A DNA stretch of 64,000 nucleotides from Suilimivivens sp963618065 (lineage in GTDB: Bacteria > Bacillota > Clostridia > Lachnospirales > Lachnospiraceae). Positions 15,996 through 23,548 of the stretch are shown piece after piece. A model generated the notes under the pieces. It ran no database searches and was not told the origin of the DNA. It worked only from the letters and a program-made list of their open reading frames with translations. Both the position numbers and the translations under genes were made by a program. The first letter of the stretch is position 1. Every line of letters starts with the position of its first letter. The stretch is taken from NCBI GenBank assembly GCA_963618065.1, contig CAVERH010000005.1, positions 25,748-89,747 of the forward strand, given 5' to 3'.

Positions 15996-16161
15996 TATTT
16001 TGCCTGTAAATGGCACTTTTACAGGGGGCTGGAGGAATTTATGAATGGTGCTTGACAGGATGGGAAGGTTTCTGCAGAATAAGAAACAGATGTTGCGAAA
16101 CAAGTGTTTCTTAATGGCGTTTTAAAATGGGAATGTTTCCAAACAGAAGGGAGAATAGGAG

Positions 16162-16639
16162 ATGCCACCGAAATATAAATTTACGAAAGAAGAAATCATA
16201 CAGGCCGCATTTGAAATGGTGCGGACTGACGGGTTTTCCGAGCTTACGGCAAGGGCACTTGGAATGAGGCTCGGTTCCTCGCCAAAACCAATTTTCAGTA
16301 TTTTCACCAGTATGGAAGAGGTGCAGGAGGAAGTAATTCAGGCAGCGAAGAGGCTGTATGCAGAATATGTGGAGAGAGGACTTCAGGAAACACCGGCATT
16401 CCCTTCCGGTGATCGATGACAATTATGATAAAATTCTTGCTTCCCTGATGGATGGATACCGGCTTAAAGAACCGGTGGCCGAGAGGATTTACCGGCATTT
16501 ATGGATTTATTCACATGGAATTGCCACGCTGTGTGCAACGAAGATGTGCCAGTTTACGAAGGAAGAAATCGAAGAGATGATGGCAGAGGTCTTCAAGGGG
16601 CTGCTCATTCAGGAAACGAAAGGGGAAAAGCATGATTAA
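16162..16639 (+). pseudogene. TetR-family regulator, frameshifted and internally shortened
   Basis: The first 78-80 codons encode a TetR DNA-binding domain (FTKEEIIQAAFEMVRTDGF, then LTARALGMRLGSS) but the frame ends at a TGA at 16417-16419. The C-terminal ligand domain (LPVIDDNYDKILASLMDGY to the end) continues in another frame, from about 16395 to 16639. The joined protein would be about 155 aa, roughly 20-30 residues shorter than relatives, so a small deletion with frameshift is likely near 16395-16412. AAGGGAG nine bases before ATG 16162 is intact. A GAAACAAGTGTTTC palindrome (16098-16111) upstream could be its operator. It precedes, and overlaps by 8 bp, the ABC ATPase it probably controlled. 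Confidence 0.8.
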
Positions 16640-17324
16640 AGCCAGAGAGATCAATAAATTTTATGGAAGTGGGGAAAGCCGTTTTCAGGTTTTGAAAAAT
16701 ATCAGTCTGACGATTGAGGATGGAGATTTCGTTGTGATTCTGGGAGCGTCGGGATCCGGCAAGTCCACATTACTAAATGTATTATCGGGACTGGAACGGG
16801 CAGAAAGCGGTCAGATTTTTTATGATGATACCGAAATTACAGCACTTACGGACAAGGAACTGACAGCCTTCCGGAGAAAGAAGATCGGCTTTATTTTCCA
16901 GCAGTATTATCTCCTGCAGAACATGAATGTGGGCAAAAATGTGAAAATGGGAGCGGATCTTGCTGCAAACAGTGATTATAAAGCGATTATCAGGGAGGTT
17001 GGACTGGAAAACAAGCTTCACAAATTCCCCAGTGAATTATCGGGAGGTGAACAGCAGCGGGTATCGGTTACCAGAGCACTTGCCAAAAGACCGGAGGTTT
17101 TATTTTTGGATGAACCTACGGGTGCCCTGGATGAAGATACCGGACGACAGGTGCTGCAGTACATCAGTGAATTGCAGAAGGAATACGGATTCACCATTAT
17201 TATGGTAACGCATAACCTGAATATTGCGGAAATGGCGAAAACCGTGATCCGGATGAGTAACGGAAAAGTGTCGGAGGTCTATACGACACAGACACAGAAA
17301 ACCGCATATGAGATAGGATGGTGA
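16632..17324 (+). CDS. ABC transporter ATP-binding protein (MacB/LolD type)
   Basis: 230 aa. Walker A GASGSGKST at residues 38-46, signature LSGGEQQRVSVTRALAK, Walker B VLFLDEPTGALDE, and MVTHN. It powers the FtsX-type permease encoded six bases downstream. Such pairs in Firmicutes often export peptides or lipids, or confer antimicrobial-peptide resistance; the substrate is unknown. AAAGGGGA precedes the ATG. The probable TetR regulator upstream is broken, so the operon may be constitutive. Confidence 0.92.
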   Translation: MIKAREINKFYGSGESRFQVLKNISLTIEDGDFVVILGASGSGKSTLLNVLSGLERAESGQIFYDDTEITALTDKELTAFRRKKIGFIFQQYYLLQNMNVGKNVKMGADLAANSDYKAIIREVGLENKLHKFPSELSGGEQQRVSVTRALAKRPEVLFLDEPTGALDEDTGRQVLQYISELQKEYGFTIIMVTHNLNIAEMAKTVIRMSNGKVSEVYTTQTQKTAYEIGW

Positions 17325-17330
17325 GGCAGG

Positions 17331-18467
17331 ATGATTGGAATGAAAGATCTGGGTAAGCTGGCTGCAATCACGGTGGTAACCCTTTGCGCTGCGTTTGTAT
17401 GCACCATCTTTTTAAACTACAAAATGGATCTGGAGTCAATTAGAGAAATCGTTACCGCTTATCAGGAAATGGTGTTTTATGAAGCACAGATGGGAACCGC
17501 CAAGGTCGTTGTGGGTGTGAGCGGAGGCTGTCTGATTATTACCACGGTAATTCTGCTGGTCTTTTATATTAAGAATTATATGGATACGCATGGGAAAGAG
17601 CTTGGAATTCTGAAGGCACTTGGTTATTCCCGGTTACATATTGCGAAAAGCTTCTGGGTGTTTGGTTTTAGTGTGCTTACAGGAGCAGGGATCGGATTTG
17701 GGGCTGCGTGGCTTTATCTGCCAACCTTTTACCGGGTCATGAATAAGGAGAAGATTCTTCCGGATCTGGAGCCGCAGTTTCATGGAAACCTGGTTCTTTT
17801 CCTTGTAGTTCTGCCAACATTGTTCTTTATGCTTCTTGCGGTATTCTATGCGTTCCTTAAGCTGAATAGTCCGGTGCTTGATCTGCTTAAGGAAAGGAAG
17901 CATAGCAAAGAAAAGCACTTTACAAAGGATAAGGAAGAAGATTCTTTCCTTTCAGGGTTAAGGAAAAGTACGCTGCACAGCCAGAAAATACTGGTATTTT
18001 TTGTCGGCTTTTCTGCCTTTTGCTTTTCCTCTATGACACAGATGTCTATGGCAATGGACGATTTAGCCAGTGAGCAGATGGCGTGGATTATGCTTTCGAT
18101 CGGGCTGACACTTGCCTTTATGACGCTGCTGATGTCTTTAACCAGTGTTTTCAATGCCAATACCAAAACGATTGCAATGATGAAGGTATTCGGCTATTCG
18201 AAAACCGAATGCAGCCGGTCCGTTTTCGGCGGTTACCGTCCGGTTTCCTATGTCGGCTTTCTGATCGGGACGCTGTATCAGTATGTGCTGCTACGGATCA
18301 TGGTGGATGTGATATTTGCAGACTGGGAGACAATGCCGGAATTTCATTTTGACTGGAAAGCCATGCTGATTTCCCTTGTGACCTTTCTCCTTGCTTACGA
18401 GCTGATTCTGTATGTTTATTCCCGGAAGATCGAACAGCAGTCCGTAAAAAGCATCATGCTGGAATAG
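17331..18467 (+). CDS. ABC transporter permease, FtsX/MacB family (short form)
   Basis: 378 aa. Two FtsX-like units are visible: each has a transmembrane helix followed by a GKELGILKALGYSRLHIAKS or KTIAMMKVFGYSKTECSRS segment typical of the family. About seven membrane segments. It lacks the large extracellular domain of long MacB-type permeases. It partners the ATPase at 16632-17324. N-terminus MIGMKDLGKLAAI is directly membrane-inserted. No second permease follows, so it may act as a homodimer. Confidence 0.85.
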   Translation: MIGMKDLGKLAAITVVTLCAAFVCTIFLNYKMDLESIREIVTAYQEMVFYEAQMGTAKVVVGVSGGCLIITTVILLVFYIKNYMDTHGKELGILKALGYSRLHIAKSFWVFGFSVLTGAGIGFGAAWLYLPTFYRVMNKEKILPDLEPQFHGNLVLFLVVLPTLFFMLLAVFYAFLKLNSPVLDLLKERKHSKEKHFTKDKEEDSFLSGLRKSTLHSQKILVFFVGFSAFCFSSMTQMSMAMDDLASEQMAWIMLSIGLTLAFMTLLMSLTSVFNANTKTIAMMKVFGYSKTECSRSVFGGYRPVSYVGFLIGTLYQYVLLRIMVDVIFADWETMPEFHFDWKAMLISLVTFLLAYELILYVYSRKIEQQSVKSIMLE

Positions 18468-18508
18468 CAGACGGATCATATAAATACAATATGAAATACA
18501 AGATCAGC

Positions 18509-18564
18509 TTGATCTCCCGGCACTTGTTCGATACAATGAATCTTACAGGTGCCGGGAGTTTTTT
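18509..18564 (+). terminator. Terminator with a sigma-A promoter in its loop
   Basis: CTCCCGGCAC (18514-18523) pairs perfectly with GTGCCGGGAG (18549-18558), followed by six T (18559-18564): a strong terminator for the ABC transporter operon. The 25-nt loop contains TACAAT (18532-18537), which lies 17 bp after TTGATC (18509-18514), so a sigma-A promoter for the ABC-F gene spans the 5' arm. RNA started near 18544 lacks the 5' arm and cannot fold the terminator. Confidence 0.75.
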
Positions 18565-18635
18565 GCAAGGAGCGGAAAGCTGGATGCGAAGAGACAGACC
18601 ATATAGACAAAAGGGCAATAGAAAGAGGCAGGAGC

Positions 18636-20510
18636 ATGAATCTGATTAATATAGAGAATGTGACGAAATCCTATACGGAAAGAAAGTTGTTTGAGGATGC
18701 TTCCTTTTCCCTGCAGGAGGGAGAAAAGGTTGGCGTCATCGGCATTAACGGAACCGGAAAGACAACGTTGCTGAAGATGATTATGGGAACGGAGGAGCCG
18801 GAAGAAGGTAACATTACGATTGCAAATCATGTGGTAATGCGCTATCTTCCGCAGCATCCGGAATTTGCAGCGGACAAAAGCAGCCTGGAATGTGTATTGC
18901 AGGGAAATGTCACAGAAGAAAACCGTTGGTCCATAGAGAGTGAAGCCAAAACGATGATGACCCGGCTTGGGATTCAGGATTTCACGCAGCCGGCCGGTCA
19001 GTTATCCGGAGGACAAAGAAAGCGGCTTGCATTGATCTCAGCGCTTCTTTCTCCGGCAGATATTCTGCTTTTGGATGAGCCGACCAACCATCTGGATAAC
19101 GATATGGCAGACTGGCTGGAGGATTATCTGAAAAAATGGAAAGGGGCGTTCCTTATGGTCACCCATGACCGGTATTTTCTGGACAGCGTGTGCAAACGGA
19201 TCATCGAGATTGACAAAGGGAAAATTTACAGCTATCAGACCAATTATTCGGGCTTTCTGGAATTGAAAACGGAACGGCAGGATATGGAAGCAGCCAGTGA
19301 ACGGAAGCGTCAATCGATTCTGCGTGTGGAACTGGAATGGATACGCAGGGGAGCCAGAGCGCGGTCTACCAAGCAGAAAGCGCATATCCAGCGTTACGAA
19401 GAACTGCGGGACCGGCAGGCGCCGACACAGGACTTCCAGGTAGAATTAAGTTCCATTTCCACAAGAATGGGGAAAACGACCGTGGAGCTCCAGCATATCT
19501 GCAAGTCCTATGGAGAAAGAAAACTGATTGACGATTTTTCTTATATCTTTTTGAAGGGAGACCGGGTTGGATTTATCGGACCCAACGGCTGCGGAAAATC
19601 GACATTGATGAAAATGATTGCAGGGCTTATCCCTCCCGATTCCGGAACGATCACGATCGGTCAGACCGTGAAAATGGGATATTATGCACAGGAGATAGCT
19701 TCGGAAAAATCAGCAGATGAGAAGGAAATTGACCTGTCCTACATGGATCCGGATCAGAGAGTGATTGATTATGTGAAAGAGAGGGCAGAATATATCCAGA
19801 CGGTGGACGGCCCCGTGTCGGCCTCCGTTATGCTGGACCGGTTTTTATTTCCCCCGGAGAAGCAGTACAGCCTCATCGGGAAATTGTCCGGCGGGGAAAA
19901 GAAGCGGTTGAATCTGCTTCGGGTACTGGCAACGTCCCCGAACTTCATTTTGCTGGATGAGCCGACCAATAATCTGGACATTGCCACGCTGACGATCCTG
20001 GAGGACTATCTGGACCGGTATGAGGGCATTGTTGTTACGGTATCGCATGACCGGTATTTCCTTGACCGGACGATGAAGCGGATTTTTGCCTTTGAAGAGG
20101 ATGGAAAACTCAGACAGTACGAAGGTGGCTATACCGATTATTCCCTGAAAAAACTCGCTGAGAAGGAAGAAAGGGAGGCAGAGGAAGCAGCACAGAACAG
20201 AAAAACAGGGAATGGAAACGGCGCAAAACCGGATCCCCAGACCGGGCAGAAGGGACAGCGTACCCGCGGACCGCAGAAGTTAAAATTTACCTATCAGGAG
20301 CAGAAGGATTATGAAACCATAGAGGCGGATATCGCAGCACTGGAAGAAAAGATCGGGAAGCTCGATGAGGAAATGACCGCCGTTTCCACAGACTTCGTAA
20401 AACTAAATCAACTGACAGCTGAAAAAGAAGAAACCGAAAAGCTGCTGGAAGAAAAGATGGATCGGTGGATGTACCTGGAAGAATTGGCAGCGAGAATTGC
20501 GGAACAGTAG
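18636..20510 (+). CDS. ABC-F family ATPase (Uup-like)
   Basis: 624 aa with two ABC domains: GINGTGKTT, LSGGQRKRLALISALL and LLLDEPTNHLDN in the first; GPNGCGKST, LSGGEKKRLNLLRVLA and ILLDEPTNNLDI in the second. The inter-domain linker is basic (RRGARARSTKQKAHIQRYE), and the C-terminus is a coiled coil (residues ~555-620). No membrane segments. ABC-F proteins act at the ribosome, as translation factors or for antibiotic protection. The C-terminal coiled coil suggests a Uup-like housekeeping member rather than a resistance factor, but this is inference. Start ATG 18636 has AGGAG close upstream. Confidence 0.88.
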   Translation: MNLINIENVTKSYTERKLFEDASFSLQEGEKVGVIGINGTGKTTLLKMIMGTEEPEEGNITIANHVVMRYLPQHPEFAADKSSLECVLQGNVTEENRWSIESEAKTMMTRLGIQDFTQPAGQLSGGQRKRLALISALLSPADILLLDEPTNHLDNDMADWLEDYLKKWKGAFLMVTHDRYFLDSVCKRIIEIDKGKIYSYQTNYSGFLELKTERQDMEAASERKRQSILRVELEWIRRGARARSTKQKAHIQRYEELRDRQAPTQDFQVELSSISTRMGKTTVELQHICKSYGERKLIDDFSYIFLKGDRVGFIGPNGCGKSTLMKMIAGLIPPDSGTITIGQTVKMGYYAQEIASEKSADEKEIDLSYMDPDQRVIDYVKERAEYIQTVDGPVSASVMLDRFLFPPEKQYSLIGKLSGGEKKRLNLLRVLATSPNFILLDEPTNNLDIATLTILEDYLDRYEGIVVTVSHDRYFLDRTMKRIFAFEEDGKLRQYEGGYTDYSLKKLAEKEEREAEEAAQNRKTGNGNGAKPDPQTGQKGQRTRGPQKLKFTYQEQKDYETIEADIAALEEKIGKLDEEMTAVSTDFVKLNQLTAEKEETEKLLEEKMDRWMYLEELAARIAEQ

Positions 20511-20527
20511 ATGGGAAGAAAGCGAAA

Positions 20528-20980
20528 ATGGAGATCAGCTACAAACGACTTACAGAAAATGAATTAGATCGTTTTATTATAATGAGAATTAACCAACTCC
20601 GGGAAGAGGGCGCCAGGGAAAATATTGATTTAGCACCGGAACTAAAGGATTACTATATGCGGCACATGGCAGATGGAACTTTTGTGTCATGGCTGGCCTT
20701 TGATGGAAATAAGATAATAGCAACGAGTGGAATGTCATTCGTGGAAAAGCCTCCTTACTTTGGATGCCCAAGCGGGAGAATTGGATTATTGTCCAGTATG
20801 TATACAGATCCTGATTATAGAAGAAAAGGAATTGCAAGGGAGCTGCTGGACCGTGTGATAAAAGATGCCAGGGAATATGGATGCGGAACAGTCCAGATTA
20901 CCGCATCAGATATGGGAGTTAAGCTTTATTCTGATTTTGGATTTGTACATAATGAAAACTTCATGCAGTATAAGCTTTAG
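20528..20980 (+). CDS. GNAT-family N-acetyltransferase
   Basis: 150 aa. The acetyl-CoA binding signature is seen in SSMYTDPDYRRKGIARELLDRV (motif A, RRKGIA), followed by YSDFGFV near the end. Substrate unknown. ATG 20528 was chosen over an upstream ATG (20465) that lies inside the ABC-F gene; GGGAAGAAA is a modest ribosome-binding site. It probably shares the ABC-F transcript and is closed by the terminator at 20984-21011. Confidence 0.85.
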   Translation: MEISYKRLTENELDRFIIMRINQLREEGARENIDLAPELKDYYMRHMADGTFVSWLAFDGNKIIATSGMSFVEKPPYFGCPSGRIGLLSSMYTDPDYRRKGIARELLDRVIKDAREYGCGTVQITASDMGVKLYSDFGFVHNENFMQYKL

Positions 20981-20983
20981 GTT

Positions 20984-21011
20984 AAGGCGGGATATTACAC
21001 CCCGCCTTTTT
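20984..21011 (+). terminator. Intrinsic terminator
   Basis: AAGGCGGG (20984-20991) pairs with CCCGCCTT (21001-21008), followed by TTTTT. It separates the GNAT gene from the convergent PPOX gene. Confidence 0.85.
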
Positions 21012-21055
21012 ATAATTTCTACATTTTCGAACCGATTGGTTTTTGGAATTTATAG

Positions 21056-21484
21056 CTATTTAGAAAAATCAATTTCATATCGTGTTCCATGCGAGAGTAA
21101 TAATCCATCTATTAAGTCAATACGCAGAATACATGTATTGACATCATCAAAATTATTATGTCCATTATCAATCCACTCAGAAAATGCTACTCGCATCTTA
21201 TTTGCAATATCTTTATTTTCTTCTTTCCCGAAATACCCTAAGTTAATTCCTTTTCCATGTGCGGTAAACCAATCACCAGAAAGTGCTACAATAGGATTTA
21301 CTTCAATCTGTTTCATTTTGTTTGATAATCCATATGTAAGCACATAAAATGCACCATCAGCATAAAAAGCATTTACATTACGAACATAAGGGACTTCATG
21401 TATAGTTGTTGCCAACGCAATAATACTGTCTTTTCCAAATCGCTCAATTAATATTTCTTCAGCTTCTTTTGTTAATTTCTCCAT
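21056..21484 (-). CDS. Pyridoxamine 5'-phosphate oxidase-fold (FMN-binding split barrel) protein
   Basis: 142 aa. The pattern SIIALATTIHEVPYVRNVNAF, AFYVLTYGLSNKMKQIEVNP and VALSGDWFTAHGKG is typical of the PPOX-like flavin-binding family, which includes FMN, F420 and heme-binding proteins of many roles. On the - strand, GGAGGTAACTT precedes the ATG. The DNA is more A/T-rich than the flanking genes, which may reflect horizontal transfer. Function not determined. Confidence 0.8.
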   Translation of the reverse strand: MEKLTKEAEEILIERFGKDSIIALATTIHEVPYVRNVNAFYADGAFYVLTYGLSNKMKQIEVNPIVALSGDWFTAHGKGINLGYFGKEENKDIANKMRVAFSEWIDNGHNNFDDVNTCILRIDLIDGLLLSHGTRYEIDFSK

Positions 21485-21550
21485 AAGTTACCTCCATAGC
21501 TTCAAAATTTTATAATTAAATAATATTATATTTCATTGATTTTCCCAACT

Positions 21551-21582
21551 AGAATTACTGCTAATTAGAATTGCGGCTAATT
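21551..21582. repeat. 16-bp tandem repeat upstream of cotJ
   Basis: AGAATTACTGCTAATT followed by AGAATTGCGGCTAATT (14 of 16 identical). It lies about 90 bp before cotJA and could bind a mother-cell regulator such as SpoIIID or GerE, or be chance. Confidence 0.4.
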
Positions 21583-21613
21583 TTCATCCTTTCCATAAAT
21601 CTATAAACTTCCA

Positions 21614-21642
21614 ACACCAATCCTGCACAAATTCATAGAATA
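21614..21642 (+). promoter_or_regulatory. Mother-cell sporulation promoter of cotJABC (sigma-K or sigma-E type)
   Basis: CATAGAATA (21634-21642) fits the sigma-K -10 CATANNNTA; an AC-containing -35 region (ACACC, 21614-21618) lies about 16 bp before it. It also matches seven of eight positions of the sigma-E -10, but no KMATATT is present at the right distance. cotJ is sigma-E dependent in B. subtilis. Confidence 0.45.
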
Positions 21643-21672
21643 TAGTAATAAAAACAGCACACAAGGAGTATT

Positions 21673-21843
21673 ATGCAGGATCGTTTTAAAAGTGAATATA
21701 TTGATAAATTTCCGGTTGCGATGGCATACGTTCCCTGGCAGCATTTAACTAACGTTTTTGAAAACCTCGAGGAAGCGTTTAAAGTAGGAACGATTTTCCC
21801 TGAGCTCGAAAAACCTTTCAAGGGAAGGAGATGCGTAAAATGA
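21673..21843 (+). CDS. cotJA: Spore coat-associated protein CotJA
   Basis: 56 aa. FPVAMAYVPWQ near residue 13, GTIFPELEKPF and the C-terminal GRRC match CotJA. It is a small inner-coat component needed for assembly of CotJC into the spore. AAGGAG lies before ATG 21673. Its stop overlaps the cotJB start (ATGA), indicating coupling. Confidence 0.9.
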   Translation: MQDRFKSEYIDKFPVAMAYVPWQHLTNVFENLEEAFKVGTIFPELEKPFKGRRCVK

Positions 21844-22109
21844 CCAATTTTAATTCCGAACAGAGCCGTCTCCTTCATAACATTGATATTATGGATTTCG
21901 TGATTGTTGAAATGAACGAATATCTGGACACACATCCGACTGACCGCGATGCGATCGAATATACCAGGCATTATGTGAGGATGAAAAATCAGGCTATGAA
22001 GGAATATGCTGCAAAGTATGGTCCTTTGAGCATTCAGGATATTGATGCATGTAAATACGATGAATGGAAATGGGCTTTACAGCCATGGCCATGGGAAGGA
22101 GAATGTTAA
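21840..22109 (+). CDS. cotJB: Spore coat protein CotJB
   Basis: 89 aa. LHNIDIMDFVIVEMNEYLDT and the Trp-rich C-terminus (YDEWKWALQPWPWEGEC) are characteristic. ATG 21840 was chosen because AAGGAG (21825-21830) is nine bases upstream; ATG 21831 directly abuts that site. Middle gene of the cotJABC operon. Confidence 0.92.
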   Translation: MTNFNSEQSRLLHNIDIMDFVIVEMNEYLDTHPTDRDAIEYTRHYVRMKNQAMKEYAAKYGPLSIQDIDACKYDEWKWALQPWPWEGEC

Positions 22110-22112
22110 GCT

Positions 22113-22721
22113 ATGTGGAAATATGAAAAACGATTACAATTCCCGGTTAATATCAAAAATCCGAATGCAACACTTGCACAGGCGATCATGAGCCAGTACG
22201 GGGGTCCCGATGGAGAACTCGGCGCTTCCATGCGCTATCTGTCCCAACGCTATTCCATGCCCTATCGTGAGGTTGCTGCCATTCTGACGGATATCGGCAC
22301 GGAAGAGCTGGCCCATCTCGAAATGGTTTCCACCATTGTTCATCAACTTACCAGAAATCTTTCTATGGAAGAAATTGAAGAGTCCGGGTTTGCAAATTAT
22401 TATGTAGATCATACGGTTGGTGTATGGCCGATGGCAGCCGGAGGTATCCCTTTTAACAGTTGCGAATTCCAGTCAAAGGGAGATGCCATTACGGACCTCT
22501 TTGAGAATATGGCTGCGGAACAGAAAGCACGCTCCACATACGATAATATTCTGCGACTCGTCCGTGACGATCCGGATGTATGTGAACCGATTAAATTCCT
22601 GCGTGCCAGAGAAATTGTCCATTTCCAACGTTTTGGTGAGGCTCTCCGAATCGTTCAGGATAAACTGGATTCCCAGAATTTCTATCAGTTCAATCCGGAA
22701 TTTGACAGGTGCAAATCCTAA
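22113..22721 (+). CDS. cotJC: Spore coat protein CotJC, manganese-catalase-like
   Basis: 202 aa. A ferritin-like four-helix protein of the manganese catalase family; metal-binding Glu/His are visible in DIGTEELAHLEM and again in AAEQKAR...REIVHFQRF. It may remove hydrogen peroxide at the spore coat. It starts three bases after cotJB. A hairpin (22774-22799) follows. Confidence 0.93.
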   Translation: MWKYEKRLQFPVNIKNPNATLAQAIMSQYGGPDGELGASMRYLSQRYSMPYREVAAILTDIGTEELAHLEMVSTIVHQLTRNLSMEEIEESGFANYYVDHTVGVWPMAAGGIPFNSCEFQSKGDAITDLFENMAAEQKARSTYDNILRLVRDDPDVCEPIKFLRAREIVHFQRFGEALRIVQDKLDSQNFYQFNPEFDRCKS

Positions 22722-22773
22722 GAAATAGCAAGTTAAAAATGTAGAAACTAAATAATGTAGAAACAGTTATAAA

Positions 22774-22799
22774 AAGGCGGGGTGCAATATCCTCGCCTT
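22774..22799 (+). terminator. Probable terminator after cotJC
   Basis: AAGGCG-GGG and CC-TCGCCTT can pair (22774-22782 with 22791-22799). It is followed by TAAATTTG rather than a clean T run, so termination efficiency is uncertain. Confidence 0.5.
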
Positions 22800-22846
22800 A
22801 AATTTGTCCGAATTATTGAGAAAATTTGACCGCAGATCAAGATATG

Positions 22847-23291
22847 TTAGGTATATATAAAGTAATTGAATATGAGTACCCAATCATCGAGAGAGCATTG
22901 GGTATATATAAGGAAAACATGAAAAAACACCCAGACAAAGAGGGAATATTGGGTATACAAGCGGAAAATGATGAAGCGTACCCAGTCACAGGAAAAATAT
23001 TGGGTATGTAAGAGAAAAAGCATGGAAAATACCCACCCACAAGAAAAATACTGGGTATATAAAAGAAAAGCACGGAGAAATACCCAGATAAAGACAGAAC
23101 ATTGGGTATGCCAGAGAAAAACCACGATGTATACCCAGTCGCAAAGAAAACAATGGGTATACAAGAGAAAAGGCATGAAGCATACCCAGTCACAGAGAAA
23201 TCATTGGGTGTGCAGGGCATGATTTTCTTTAATATGCCCAGTCAGATCTGAAACTGTGGGTATATAAATTGGATTATTAAGAAAATACCCG
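22847..23291. repeat. Array of 51-bp repeats, each with a TACCCA/TGGGTA inverted repeat
   Basis: TGGGTA (or one-base variants) occurs at 22848, 22899, 22950, 23001, 23052, 23103, 23154, 23205 and 23257; TACCCA (or variants) at 22877, 22928, 22979, 23030, 23081, 23132, 23183, 23235 and 23286. The spacing is exactly 51 bp except one 52-bp step near 23205-23257. Each unit therefore has TACCCA, 16 bp, TGGGTA, 23 bp. The arms hardly vary while the rest diverges. Since 51 is 17 codons, frames stay open: one + frame reads YPVTEK-like/LGIQEK-like 17-residue repeats from TTG 22826 but is broken by TAA at 23009 and 23060. A hydrophobic frame is open on the - strand (22837-23220). No convincing ribosome-binding site supports either. 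Lies between cotJC and the hydrogenase. Confidence 0.9.
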
Positions 23292-23548
23292 GTGAAGCAA
23301 AAGCAAGGGATCAGGAATGCAGCAAGAAAATCCGATTTATACCTTGATTTCCGACTGTGTTTGTGTAAGAATATACAAATGGAAAGTATGCAATACTGGT
23401 AATGCAGGAAGCAATCCATATTAGGAATGAAATATAATTTTTATAATTTATAGAATGCAAGAGAACAAGAAGTAACCTATAGAATCAGAGTAATCGTAAT
23501 ATATAAGTAATAAATATATAGACTTAAAAGAAAATAAGAGGTTTGAGT
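23292..23548. other. A/T-rich gap before the hydrogenase gene
   Basis: 257 bp with no gene that I can support. It becomes very A/T-rich from about 23420 (several TATAAT-like strings, for example in GAAATATAATTTTTATAAT). A hydrogenase promoter probably lies here but no single -35/-10 pair stands out. Confidence 0.4.

Noticed and set aside
22837..23220. 127-residue hydrophobic ORF on the - strand
   Set aside because: It exists because 51 bp is divisible by three and the unit lacks stops in that frame; no ribosome-binding site before its ATG.
22847..23291. CRISPR array
   Set aside because: Regular spacing, but the units are similar over their full 51 bp rather than constant repeats with unique spacers; the conserved arms are only 6-7 bp and no cas genes are near.
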